A stretch of 64,000 nt of DNA from Karstenula rhodostoma CBS 690.94 (Eukaryota > Ascomycota > Dothideomycetes > Pleosporales > Didymosphaeriaceae). A program made the translations under genes and the position numbers. The DNA lies in NCBI GenBank assembly GCA_010093485.1, contig MU001493.1:1701601-1765600 (forward strand), read 5' to 3'. Positions 1 through 11,270 of the stretch are shown in pieces. The first letter of the stretch is position 1. Each line of letters starts with the position of its first letter. The notes beneath the pieces are model-generated. The model saw only the letters and a program-made list of their open reading frames with translations. It was not told the origin of the DNA and ran no database searches.

Positions 1-2035
1 TTTTAGAGTAGAAGCTTATTAATAGCTTTTAGTTTATTTCTAGAGCTATAGTAAAGATTTTCTAATATTTTAAAGTAAAGAGCTTATCTCTATTTATAAT
101 AAATTCTTTTAATAGTCTATACTTAAAGAATAGTATATTATTAACCTTATAGACTAAGTTTTCTATTATTATAGATTTTTTTATAGGCCTAAACTTAGCT
201 ATCTTTATAAGTTTATATACTATTACTATAATAGTATTATATATATACTTTATACCTAGCTATAGTAATTTTAGAAATTTTATAATAAAATCTATTATTA
301 TACTTTACTATTTTTTTAAATATACTTATTTTTAAGCTATTAGCTAGGGGAAATACCTTTTTATTAATATTATTATTTATATTTAATAACTTAATCTTTT
401 TATTATTATTTCCCTTCTAATACTTTACTATAGTTATTTTACTATAGGTAGTAGTTATAAAAGTTTATAAGGCTTATATATCTTAGGCTTATTTTTATAG
501 TAGACTAAATAGTTACTTATCTTCTATATTACTAGCTACTTAAGCTTAGGGATAGTATATTTATTTATAATATAATATATTATTTTTTTAATATTTAAAT
601 ATCCTTATTTTTAGAATTTATATAGTCTTCTAATTAGAATAGGTATATATCTATTATTAATAATAATCTACTATTAGTAGTCTTATCTAGTTTTATTAAA
701 ACTATACTTAAAGAGGTTATATTTTTTATTCTAGCCTTAATTAAATTTTTAGTAGTTTTAGAAGTTTTATATTTCTAGTTTTATATACTTTAGACTAGCT
801 ATTTATACTCTAATCTTTAACTAGTTATACTTAAATATACTATCTTCGCGTTTATATAGTATTATATTATATAGCTTAACCTTATTCTTAGTTAAGTCTA
901 ATTATCTATTTAAAGTATCTATTATACTATTAAAAGTTCTAAATTAATAGTAAATTATAAAATTAAAGTTTACTAAAAATTCTATTTTTTATATCTATTA
1001 TCTATTAAGCTTCTTAGTTAATATAAAGCTAGTAAGGTTCTAGTAGTCTATTTATATTTTTATTTTAAAATAGGCTTCTATAAGCTATACTTTCTATTAT
1101 TTAAAAGTATTTATTATTACTAGTAGTTCCTTATTATAAATATTATAGTTAAGTTCTACTCCTAAGAATTTCTAAAAATAGTAGAATACTAGTCTCTATT
1201 TTCTATTTTTATTTAGTTATAAAAGAATTATTTCTAATATATAATTAAATATATTTATTTTAACCCTTACTAGTTTTTATAGGTTAAATATCTATAGAAG
1301 TAGGGCTATTAGAAATATTATCTATAATTTTCTAAATACCTCTAATAGTTTCCTTTAAATTAGTTATATAACTTTATTATTACTTTTCTTTATAAGATTT
1401 ATTAGTAGTATAGTAGTTTTAAAATAGTCCTTTATAAACTTCTAATAGAAGTTAGTAAACTCTAAAAAAAACTAAATATTTTTTACTAACTTAGAAACTA
1501 GTTATTTTTATATAGTAGTAACCTTTTTTAGATCTATTAATATATCTTTCCTTAAAATAATAAATTTTAGATACTCTATTTTAGTAATATAAAACTTATA
1601 GTTATCTAAATAGAGAAGTAACTAATATTTTTTTATTTTTTTAAATATTTTTTTTATATATTTAATATATTCCTCTAGTATTCTAGTAGAGTAAATAAGT
1701 ATATTATTAAGGTATACTATATAGAATACGTCTAAGTATTTATATAGTACTTTATTAATAACTACCTAAAATATTATAGGTGCGTTTATTAATCTAAATA
1801 GTATAATCTAGTATTTATAGAGACTATACTTAGTTCTAAATACTATACTTTTTAGTAATTTATATATAGTAATATCTATTATATATATTAAATTTTATAA
1901 ACTACTTAGCTTCTTAGAGTTAATTTATATACTCTATAATTAAGGGTAATAGATACTAATTCTTAATTATAGTATTATTTAGTTATTTATAATTTATATA
2001 GAGCTATAGTTTACTATTCTTTTTAGGTACTTATA
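1..2035 (-). pseudogene. Gypsy-type LTR retrotransposon pol remnant (reverse transcriptase region)
   Basis: The minus strand reads through many stops as a Ty3/Gypsy reverse transcriptase. Near 2,030-1,860 it gives KKN-KL-L-INY--LNN followed by KN-YLLPLI and F-KFNIYN-YY-I. Near 1,850-1,620 it gives LFRLINAP--FQ and then VYLNNILIYS, the RIP-altered form of the catalytic YLDDILIYS motif; the YLNN codons are at 1,703-1,714. TGG, CGA and CAA codons have become stops and Asp codons have become Asn, as expected for C-to-T changes. RNase H and integrase should lie at lower coordinates but I could not read them securely. No LTRs were identified, and the element runs off the window edge. It was never functional in its present form. 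Confidence 0.8.
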
Positions 2036-2232
2036 TTATAGATAATTACTATAAGGTAGGGTAAATCTATAAAGTAAGGAGGATAATAAGGTATTATACT
2101 TTACTAATATATAGAAACTAAAAAAGTGGCTAAAGTATATTTAGTATTTATATATAGACTAATTAAAAAGGGGGTAGTACTAAACTAACTAAAATAGACT
2201 TAGTATATACCTACTAATATATAAAAAATCTA
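2036..2232 (-). repeat. NL1 non-LTR repeat, 197 bp 5'-truncated copy
   Basis: This antisense copy has the NL1 3' end (AT-rich tail, then ATTACTATAAGG) at its left. It extends about 60 bp beyond the usual short form, through the GTATATACCTACTAATATATA segment also seen in the 1.3 kb copies. It is an intermediate truncation length. Confidence 0.75.
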
Positions 2233-3915
2233 ACTAGATATTTATAGAATTAGAAAGGCTATAGAATTATAATTTTTTTAAATATATTTTTATTCTAGGT
2301 TTTTTTATAAGTACTTCTATACTTCTTTTTCCTAGTCTACTAATATTAGTTTTAACTATTCTAGTTATAGTTTTATACCCTTTTCTAGAGGTATTTTATA
2401 ATTTTATTTTTAGTAATTTAGTAGTTTCTCTTTTTTAATTTCTTTAAAAAATTCTATATACTTCTTATATTCTAGTAGAATTATAAATAGTTTCTCTATA
2501 ATCTATAGATCTAAGTATTATATCTAGATAATTTATATTTATCTTAGATTTTTTTTAAAATTCTAATAATTTTAGTAGCTAAAATCTCCTTAGTCTATTA
2601 TTATATAGCCTATTTAGTTAAAATATCTAGGGCCTTTAGTTTTACTTTCTATAAGTACCTTATACTAGTAATTTATAATATTAATCCTTAGCTATATATT
2701 ATTTAATTTTTCTAGTTAATATCTAGGTTATTCTCTAATAATTAGTTATAGCCTATAATAGTTTCTAGACTTTCTATATCTATTATAGTAAAACTATATT
2801 AACTCTTAAATTCTTTAATACCTATTAGTAATAATAGTATTTTAAAATATAATTAGTCTTTACTATATTTTTAGAAAAATATCCTATCTATTATTTCTAA
2901 TTAAACTAGCTCTATTTTATTATAATATAGTAAGTTATATTTCTCTACTATTCTAGATACGATTAGATATCTAGTAGTACTAGAATCTATTAGTATATTT
3001 ATTTAAAATCTTCTAATTATAACCTATTTTTCTATATAAAGTTCTATAGTCCTACTATCTTTACTTATTATTTAAGTCTTTAGAATACTATTATTAGCTT
3101 AGCTTATTACTTAGTAGTATTCTAGTTTTTTAACTTAATTTAAATTTTATTATAGACTTCTATATATATATATTCTTTATATAGTATAGTAGGGTAATAG
3201 AAAGAAAACGTATACTTCTTTTTAAGAAATTTTAAGACTTAATATCTCTACGAATATTATTACTAGACCTAAAATTAGAAACTTATTAGAAAGGAGGTAG
3301 CTAGGTCTATAATTTAAATATTTTATACCTTTTATAGACTAGCGTTATAAAGGTATAAAATAAAGATAAAGCTATAATCTTTTATTCTCTAAAAGTAAAG
3401 TGTTAATACTTTTTAACTAGTATACTAAGAAATCTAAAAATAGTACTATATATAGTACTTTATAAAGTATTAATTATATAATTTTTTTAGATTAGGTTTC
3501 TTTTTAAAATTCTATTTAATTTAGTATTTTACTAAAAATAGATCTTCTTACCTATCTAGTCCTAAAAGACCTAGTATCTTTTTTTAATATTTATATCCTT
3601 TTATTTCCTAGTAAAATTAATCTAAAATTAAATAAAAATTTATTATATTTATATTTAAACTAAAATAAAAAAACTAGTAAAATACTATATATTAAATATA
3701 GGGTTTATAGTTTTACTTTTTTATTAAGATAATAAGGTATAATTTATAGTATATAGAATTAAAGAAAGTATTTCTATATCTATTTTAGTTATAAAGATAT
3801 ATAAAATTAAGTATTTAGATATTTTATTACCTTTTTCTTTATAAATATATTTCTACTATATTAATATAATATTTTTTCTTATATTCTTTCTATTATAGGG
3901 TATAGCTTTTCTATA

Positions 3916-4008
3916 CTTTTTTAGTCCCTTCGTGTATTAGTTAAGTGCGATACCTTATATTATCCACCCTTTTATTAATTTACCCGCCTTTATAGTAATT
4001 ATATATAA
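3916..4008 (+). repeat. NL1 repeat, short 5'-truncated copy
   Basis: This copy starts inside NL1 at TTTTTTAGTCCC and runs to the ATATATAA tail. It is flanked by the direct repeat TATAGCTTTTCTATA (about 15 bp), so the truncation happened on insertion. It still has unmutated positions (CCTTCGTG, TATCCACCC). Confidence 0.75.
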
Positions 4009-4171
4009 TATAGCTTTTCTATAAAAAATTTAGTTTCTTACTATTAATTATCTTTAAAATACCTAAAATTATATCTATAAATAAAAATATTACTCTAGAA
4101 TTTTAAAACTAGTATAACTTTATAATTAGGTAAGAAATATAATTTAATTTTTTTTCTATAGTTTAATCTAA

Positions 4172-4181
4172 NNNNNNNNNN
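4172..4181. other. Assembly gap (10 N) flanked by an exact 142 bp duplication
   Basis: Bases 4,030-4,171 and 4,182-4,323 are identical, so the ten Ns sit between two copies of the same sequence. The likeliest reading is two contig ends that overlap by 142 bp and were scaffolded instead of merged. The duplication and the gap are then artefacts. Confidence 0.85.
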
Positions 4182-4731
4182 TTAGTTTCTTACTATTAAT
4201 TATCTTTAAAATACCTAAAATTATATCTATAAATAAAAATATTACTCTAGAATTTTAAAACTAGTATAACTTTATAATTAGGTAAGAAATATAATTTAAT
4301 TTTTTTTCTATAGTTTAATCTAACTTAGAAGTATATATAGAGAATTATAAAACTTTTTTTTATACACTAATTAAAATATATAATACACTAGAAGTTAGGG
4401 ATTAAAATATCTCTAACTTTAGGCTTAATAAAGAAATCTATTAGAGCTAAGAATCTAAAAATAAAATATAAGTAAAATAGATATATATTTACTCTAAAGA
4501 ATTTCTAAAATACTAATCTTTTAGGGCTAATATCTATAGAGATATAATAGTTTTAAATTATTAACTTTAAAGTATATTTTTTTTTTCTATTACCCTACTA
4601 TAGTTTAGTTATTTAGTATAATAGATAATAGAGATTTACTATTTAATATTAGTAACTATTATCTTAAGCTTAGATTATATAAATTATAGTTTCTATTAAA
4701 TATAGAGTAAAAGATATTCTATATATTTAAG

Positions 4732-4837
4732 TTACCTTAGCCACTTTTTTAGTCCCTTTATATATTAGTAAAGCGCGACGCCTTATATTATCTATCCCTT
4801 TATTAATTTACCCGCCCTTATAGTAATTATATATAAT
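4732..4837 (+). repeat. NL1 repeat, 5'-truncated copy
   Basis: This copy begins at CCTTAGCCAC and ends in the ATATATAATA tail. The flanks carry the direct repeat TATATTTAAGTT (12 bp). Confidence 0.75.
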
Positions 4838-5020
4838 ATATATTTAAGTTTCTATTATTTATTATTAGTTATTTTAAGTTCTTCCTAGTATCCTTATATA
4901 TAATCTAAAAGGTTAAGAGGTAATTAACCTAACTATTATTAGTACTTTTTAAACTAATTATATACTAATTAGTATTATTTTTTAGAAGATTCTAAAACTT
5001 ATAATATTTTTACTTATATT

Positions 5021-5106
5021 ATATATAATTACTATAAGGGCGGGTAAATTAATAAAGGGGTAGATAATATAAGATATTATATTTTACTAATATATAAAGG
5101 GAGTAT
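5021..5106 (-). repeat. NL1 repeat, 5'-truncated copy
   Basis: Antisense copy of about 86 bp from the ATTATATATAATTACTATAAGGGCGGG end to ATATATAAAGGGAG. It has a short flanking repeat, TTTACTTATA. Confidence 0.7.
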
Positions 5107-6029
5107 CTTTACTTATAAGGCCTTCTAAGTTCTAGTTTATAGAAAATTCTATAACTATTAGAATTAGATTTTTATTCTCTATATAGTTTAGTATATATTA
5201 GTAATAAACTAAAGAGTATAATTAATCTATAAGGTATTTAATATAAAATATTTTATAGATAATTAGAAATATAGTTTATAATTATTCCTTTAGTAGTTAT
5301 AATTATATTTATTCTTTTAAGAGTACTTATATAGTTACTTTTAAATTAGTAGTTATAAAAATAGAATTTTTAATACTATAACTTATAATACTATACCTTT
5401 TATAGACTTAGAGAAAACTATAAAGTTCTTTACTTTAATATATTATTATATTATATTAATATATTAGAGTTTATTAATATTCTTCTAGTTTTTAAGCTAG
5501 CTCTAGACTTTTTCTAAGTTATTAAAGTAACTACTAGCTATTTAGCCTATTCTAGGTATATTTATCCCTAATAGACTTAAATAGTTATTAAGTAATATTA
5601 TCTAGTATTAACTAGTAAATAGTATTAGTAGTTATACTAATAAATCTATAATAAGAGAAGAAAAAATAAAATTCTCTTTTTCTTTCTTAAATATACTTCT
5701 ATTATCTAGCTTTTCTATATAAGTATTAAATAGTAGGAGATTATTAGCTATTATATCTAAATATATACTATTTAGAATAAATAAAACTAGACTACTTATA
5801 AATAGAAGAGAGTAATTTAAATATTAGAATTCTAGTATAAGTAATATAGCTTTAACCTTAAAAGTAAATAAAAGATATTATATTAAATAGATAAATTACT
5901 ACTAAATCTCTCTATTAGTATTTATAGCTATATACCCTTTACTATTATATAACTTCTCTAGCTAGATATAAGATATCTCTAGTTATAATATTACCTATCT
6001 ACTATTTATTAATATAATTATTAATACCT

Positions 6030-6256
6030 TATTAACTTTCTATTATTGGATTTCTTATATATTAGTAGGTATACACTAAGTCTATTTTAACTAGCTTAGT
6101 GCTATACCCTTTTTAGTTAGCCTATATATAGATATTAAATAAGCCTTAGCTACTTTTTTTTAGTCCCCCTTTATTTATATATTAGTAAAGTATAATATAC
6201 CTTTTTATCCCTTTTACTTTATTAATTTACCCGCCCTTATAGTAATTATATATAAT
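6030..6256 (+). repeat. NL1 repeat, 227 bp intermediate-length copy
   Basis: The copy begins in the upstream NL1 segment (TTATTAACTTTCTATTATTGGATTTC), continues through GTATACACTAAG and CCCTTTTTAGTTAGCC, and ends in the usual AT tail. It belongs to the B-like variant with the CCCCCTTTATTTATATATTAG insert. It fills the size range between the 145 bp and 1.3 kb copies. Confidence 0.75.
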
Positions 6257-6559
6257 ATATATAATATAACTATATAGTATATTATATATAATAGGCTATA
6301 AATATATATTTACTACTAGGAGTTTTATAATAGAAAACTAGAATTTACTATAGCTTATATATTCTATTATTTCTAAGCTTAGGGCTAGAGAGTCTAAGCT
6401 ATATTCTATTATACTATAGTAAAGAAGCCTTTTATAATTTAATCACGCGCTATAAAGGTTACGCGCTCTAATAATACTATTTATAATAATGTTTTAGACT
6501 TCTTAATTATTTAAGCTACCAATACTTCTTTAATTAATGTAGAGATACGTGAGTACTAA

Positions 6560-7225
6560 CATTACCGGTATTAATAGAAACAAAGAAATGTTTCCAACGC
6601 TACCAATAGTACGTTAAAAACCTATTGTGGGCCTAGGAGAGAGCATGCTCTATACGCTGCTATTATGATTACTATAACCAATTATTCTGATATAGTAGCT
6701 GTTCCCTACCCCGCCGAGCGGTGCGATGGTTGGATTTCAGAAGATACAGAATAATAAATCAAGAAGAAACGGCCCTGGCAATGGCATTTCCAAGTCGGGG
6801 TACCGCAAATAGGCATAGAAAGCTTCATGCCGCAGCGACCTTATTATGTTGGCCTGGTACATCATTCCCAGCCAATTTACACCTTGCACATCGAACGATA
6901 ATTTATTCTCAAAACTGTTATTGTAGTTACCGTGTTACGGTGCTGATCCTCGAATCTTCTCGAAGGGTTCATGCACTGGCCAAGTATATCTACCCCATAT
7001 AGGCCACCTCTTCTATTTTCCCATCTCGGTCCCTTTTTTAACATACGTGTTTCCGATATCGATCTGGCTTTGAGCCCGGGTGTGCCGTAACATCTTGTCT
7101 GTCTATACTTCAAGCCGCAGGAACGATAATGGTGTTTACTCCTCCTTTTTCAAACTCTACTGCCTTCCTGGCCCTCCCGCTGAACATTTGTCAACAGGTT
7201 TATTGGTTTTGCATTTTAGAAAATC
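6560..7225. other. Left part of gene island 1, no recognised gene
   Basis: Base composition here is ordinary and CA/TG dinucleotides are present, so this part has largely escaped RIP. Short open frames exist on both strands but none shows a recognisable domain or conserved motif. I see no feature I can support. Confidence 0.5.
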
Positions 7226-7248
7226 TTTGCTTCATTTGTTCTGACTCT

Positions 7249-7613
7249 ATGGACCAACAAAATCGACTAGAAGGATGGGTGGAGCCGCTCTGGTGCTTGG
7301 ATAGTAGTTTGGATGGCCACAACACAAGTGGAGCTGATTCTTCCTTCGTGGAGAACGATTGCCTCCACTCTGAATGGGAGAGTGTTGAGGTATTTTCGGG
7401 AGATGGGGAGGATAGTAATGCATAGGACGAATATGAGCCCTGTAAGCTAGACGACTATTATCAGATATCTCAGCGATATCGTCCCAGAATCTTCCCGTCT
7501 TATCGAAGTTCCTTACCTAGACCCCTCCTCGTTTGTCGCCAGATTACCGAAGAGGTAAGCGCAATGCTGTATGGAGGGAATACCTTCGAAGTCATTGTTC
7601 ACGGTAACGGTTA
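7249..7613 (+). pseudogene. Fragment of an F-box/DUF-type fungal hypothetical protein with an in-frame stop
   Basis: One frame from an ATG at 7,249 (MDQQNRLEGW) continues through an in-frame TAG at 7,423-7,425 to a TAA at 7,611-7,613. The second half contains FPSYRSSLPRPLLVCRQITE followed by a SAMLYGGNTFEV stretch. This resembles the common segment of ascomycete F-box-like or 2EXR-like hypothetical proteins, where a leucine-rich VCRQI-EE is followed by LY--NTF. The stop could be a mutated Gln (CAG) or Trp (TGG) codon, both RIP-compatible. The piece ends just before unrelated acyl-CoA ligase sequence, so the locus looks rearranged. The family assignment rests on a short motif and is tentative. 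Another intron-exon model is possible. Confidence 0.45.
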
Positions 7614-7620
7614 ATTGAAT

Positions 7621-7945
7621 CTCCGGAGGTTGTTTATTTCCGATATAAGGGAGAAAATGCTAAAGATGATCTTGGTCTTAAGACCCATGGGAGTTTCCTA
7701 CCGCCCTAGTCGAGGTACCCAAGGCTTTCGTTGTCAAGGCACCCTCTGTTGGTGCCGAAGACGAAGCTGCACTGGCGAGACAGATGCAGAAACACGTCGA
7801 GGATTTAAAGGCGTGGTACAAGTGGATCGCGGGAGGCATTGAGTTCATAGATGTGATTCCTAAGAGTCCTTCGGGCAAGATATTGAGAAGGATGCTGAGG
7901 GGTAAAGAGAAGGAGAAGAGGAGGCAGACGGGTAGCAAGCTGTAG
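7621..7945 (+). pseudogene. C-terminal relic of an acyl-CoA ligase-like adenylate-forming enzyme with a peroxisomal SKL end
   Basis: The frame from 7,694 to the TAG ending at 7,945 encodes 83 residues. These include FPTALVEVPKAFVV, GGIEFIDVIPKSPSGKILRR and a GSKL C-terminus. The PKSPSGKILRR block is the A10 motif of 4-coumarate-CoA ligase-like and acyl-CoA synthetase enzymes, with the catalytic Lys. SKL is a type 1 peroxisomal targeting signal. A different frame just upstream (7,621-7,660) reads RRLFISDIREKMLK, like the A8 hinge region. About 25 residues usually found between the two blocks are missing and the frame changes, so there is an internal deletion or frameshift. The large N-terminal AMP-binding domain is absent upstream, so it cannot be a working enzyme. 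It lies 278 bp from the terpene synthase 3' end, tail to tail. Confidence 0.7.
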
Positions 7946-8222
7946 AATGCGCGTTTAGTGATTGCATATGAGCCTGTTTCTATGTTTCCACAATCTTGCG
8001 CAGTCGCATTTGGTCAATATTACTATCATCATTTTCTAAGCCGCCCAAACTTCAGCTCAATGCAGGTCGATGTCTATAATCACTGGCTCCGGCATGTCTA
8101 GCATAGGTTTGAGCTCTAGACACCGTCAATTCCCCGTGACCAAGACAAGGACCTTGGAGGTCACACTATGTCGCAAGACTTTCAACCATTTAGTTGTCGA
8201 CATCAATTCACATGGGAAGCGT
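7946..8222. other. Intergenic spacer between the acyl ligase relic and the terpene synthase
   Basis: Sequence of ordinary composition between two convergent 3' ends. No domain, repeat or RNA gene is recognisable. It presumably holds 3' untranslated and terminator regions. Confidence 0.4.
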
Positions 8223-9220
8223 TCAAGCAATTGAAACCTTCCCTGTCTCTCTCGCTACTCTGTTCATTTCCCCGGGGAGATACCTGACCGCAGTCAAGTC
8301 AGCAGGCATGTCCAAGTTAGATAAGAAGGAGATCCATTACCGCTGAGTATGCCAACTCCATTCGTAATTCCCGCGGATATGGTCAGCAAGCACGCCGGTG
8401 TACTCGATGATCTGCCGGTCTAGCTCAGGTCCCCACGAGGGGAAGCCATCCTTATTGATCACCTTCTCGCGAAGCTCCCAAAAACGAACAAGAACTTCTT
8501 CGTGTCGGTCAGAGATCCACTGTACAGCGCCACTGAGATCTGTGTGAAAGTGGACCATGACGTTCGTGATGGCGTTGTAATCCGAGTCGTTAGCAATCTT
8601 CTCCTTCCTATATGAGAAGAGGTCCTATATGCGTGATGTCAGCCGACATAAACAGGGAGGTTGGAGAAGTCAAACGCACGTTGGTGAGAGTCATTAGATG
8701 AGAGACGCATGTCCTCATCCGCTCGAGAATCGGGTGTTCCATACACTCATGAGGAATGTTGAGTCTTGCGCATTGCTCACCGATAGCGTAGCACGGCCAG
8801 GCCCCGATGTTGTTGACACGCTCGGCAAGATACTCCTCGGGGTGGAGTATGCGTTTCCGGTCGCGGTTCGCGGCTTGGCGAACGACTGAGTCGAGATACC
8901 CACGCCACGTGTGCTGGAAACGCTCCACGACGACTAGTGGCATGTCGCTGGACGCGGTCACCCAGAACCTGTACCCTTAGCAGCCTTCTCACATGGATGT
9001 GTTCTCCGAATATGACAGTCTCAACGTACTGTCGAGTAACTTCACCCAGGATGTTCTCTCCCTTGGGCCGGGGCTTGTGAGGATTCATGACAGCATCAAC
9101 GCATATGTCACATCGCTCTTGCACTACATCTAGGGGCTCGTTGTCAGTCTGCTCCTCAATGACGAAGAAGGTATTCATCAAGTCGGCACAATCGCGCAGA
9201 GACTCTGTCGGTCGTATCAG
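8223..9220 (-). pseudogene. Class I sesquiterpene synthase, N-terminally truncated but with an open frame
   Basis: A four-exon model (9,220-9,030; 8,968-8,680; 8,624-8,341; 8,283-8,223) stays in phase for 274 codons to a TGA. Its introns start GTACGT, GTGCGT and GTAATG and end AG. The product matches fungal sesquiterpene cyclases of the isoprenoid-synthase fold: DLMNTFFVIEEQTD at the aspartate-rich site, NPHKPRPKGE, GEVTRQFW, YLDSVVRQAANR, the metal-binding NSE motif NDLFSYRKE (Asn before intron 2, Asp after it), FPSWGPELDRQ, and a terminal WSW--QRY with the conserved Arg-Tyr pair. The first aspartate of D(D/E)xxD is Glu (EEQTD). The residues normally preceding this region (roughly 70-90) are missing: an in-frame TGA lies just upstream of the acceptor at 9,221 and AT-rich DNA starts near 9,315. 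Such enzymes cyclise farnesyl diphosphate in the cytosol. It is probably inactive unless a first exon exists elsewhere. Confidence 0.85.
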
Positions 9221-11270
9221 CTGCGTGCAATGGGTTCAGAGGGACAAAGGTCTATCACGAACTGAACGAGCTCTCTGGTACGCGGTTAGCTTCTATAGTC
9301 AGGAGGGAAATAATAATAAAAAGATCGAGTTATTAAGTATATAGATAAAAATATTAATAAAAAAGTACTTCCCCTAACTAATAGTTTAAAAATAAGTATA
9401 TTTAAAAAAAGGTTATAAAAAAAAGTAAAAATTAGAGTAGAATTTAAACTAAAGTTATTATATAGCTTAATATCTTAAGGCTTAATAATTAGAGGCTTAG
9501 TAATTAGAGGTTTAGTAATTTAAGGCTTAGTATAGATTCTAATTTTCTAGTATTAATTAATTATAGTTATAACTTTCTTTTATTAAGGTTAAAATTAAGT
9601 ATTATAGTATAATAATACTATAATACCTTATTACTTCTTTTTAAACTTAAACTTAAACTTAAACTTAAATATTATAATATATAATATAATTATAGATTCT
9701 AGCTATTTATTATATAAAGGTATACTATTTCTCTAGATAATATAAATAGCTAATAAGTATATAGGAATACCTATAATATTACTCTATATTACTATTAATT
9801 AGAATTACTAAAAGAATATAACTATAAAACCTTATTTAACTATCTACTAGAATACTAAAATACCTACTAAAGTTACTAAGCTTAAAGATAAGACTATAAA
9901 GTAGTTACTATAAATTTAAAACTTTACTAATATCTACTATAAAATATAGTACTTTAACTATAAACCTAATTTAAAAGTAATATAATATAATACTATCTAT
10001 AAGCTTACCCTTATATAAGTATAAACTAGTAGGTAGTAGATTTTAATACTAGAAAAAGCTATTTTAATATATTTACTAGAATAGGCTTAGATATATAATA
10101 ATAGAATTAAAACTACTTAATAATAAATTTTTAAAATTTTATTACTATTTTATTAACTATAGATAACCCTTTATACTTTAGAGAAAGGAAGTAAAAATAA
10201 AGACTTTATAGATAAGTTACTAAAAAAAAGAAGTATTATATAAATATAAAAGGTATTTAAAACTATTATAGTAGTATTAACTAATTTATACTAAGTAACT
10301 TTATAGGTTATATAGTATAAAGTAAATAGTATTAGTATAAATATAATAGCTTAAGTAAATAAAAAAGAAATAGGGGTATACTAGTTTTAAAGATATTTAA
10401 GAGGTAGGTATTATTAGAGGATTAGTTATTATAATTACTTTAAAACCTAACTATAAATAGGTAGATAGTATCTTTTTAATTATAAATAGCTATAAAAAAT
10501 ATTATAAAAATTAATAACTATTATTTATAAAGTAAAGATACTACTAACTTCTATAGTAAAAATAGTAATATATATTTTAGGTCTTTATTAAACTTTTAAA
10601 GAGGCCTACTTACTAAAAGTTTATTAGTATATATATAAGATAAAGATAAAGTAGAGAAATAGATACTAGAAAATATAAATTATATACCCAGGATAGAAAG
10701 TAGTAGCTAGGAAAGGGAAATCTATACTATTATATATTACTTATTTCTTTAGAGAGATATATTATAGGCTTCCTAACTATATATCTAACTAAACCTTAAC
10801 CTCTATATAGTATTTATTTACACCCCTATCCTAAGAAAGATTATATAGGAGATTAGGTATATAGAAGTGTTCGGCCTCTTTAACCTCGTTAATTCTAAGG
10901 GGCTTAAGAGGAGTAACTTAAGCTTTAGTAATAAGAGCTATAATAGAGAGTTCTTTATATCGGTTAGAATAGAAGAGAGAACTAATAAGTATAGAATTCT
11001 TTTATAACGAGCTATTAGAGTAGCGGTATTACCTAAATACTTTAGAAATTAATAATCTCTCTAATAGGTTTTACCAGTTTATTACTATCTCTATCGTAGA
11101 CCCGCACTTAAATCCTTCGACGATAAATATAGGAGCTTAAGAATTAATATATATACCTAAAGCTTATAATAGGTACTAATAGGGGTAGAGATTTTTAGAC
11201 TACCTATAGTTAGAAGGTAACGCGCGCCTATATAGAAAAGACTATTTAGTAATAATATATTTAGCCTATA

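Larger units (their letters stand above)
3187..4600. mobile_element. Tc1/mariner-type element with CAGTAGGGTAATAG terminal inverted repeats
   Basis: The left end reads (C to T)AGTAGGGTAATAGAAAG and the right end is its inverted counterpart, CTATTACCCTACT. Each end is flanked by a TA dinucleotide (3,185-3,186 and 4,601-4,602), the standard Tc1/mariner target duplication. The same ends bound the 2.1 kb element at 30,396-32,510. The apparent length includes a 10-N gap and a 142 bp duplicated flank, so the true element is nearer 1.26 kb. I could not read a transposase, so it may be an internally deleted derivative. An NL1 copy is inserted at 3,916-4,008. Confidence 0.7.
1..6480. other. AT-rich, RIP-saturated transposon block 1
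   Basis: This stretch has almost no CA or TG dinucleotides, while TA and occasional CG remain, and every frame is closed by dense TAG/TAA. That is the pattern left by RIP in ascomycetes. It holds a minus-strand Gypsy pol remnant, a Tc1/mariner derivative and several NL1 copies, listed separately. The parts 2,240-3,180 and 4,605-6,030 hold no further domain I can name. No intact gene is visible. The change to ordinary composition is gradual between about 6,440 and 6,560. Confidence 0.85.

Noticed and set aside
2036..2172. The ~145 bp NL1 unit as a TIR-type MITE
   Set aside because: Its two ends are not inverted repeats, copies share only the 3' end, and 5' ends vary, which fits retrotransposition better.
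6721..7113. Two short overlapping frames at the left of island 1
   Set aside because: They run in opposite directions and show no family signature or supporting splice structure.
8337..8339. TAA after the terpene synthase Gln-Arg as the true stop
   Set aside because: A GTAATG...CAG intron with a CTGAC branch site continues the frame to the conserved Arg-Tyr pair and a stop at 8,223.
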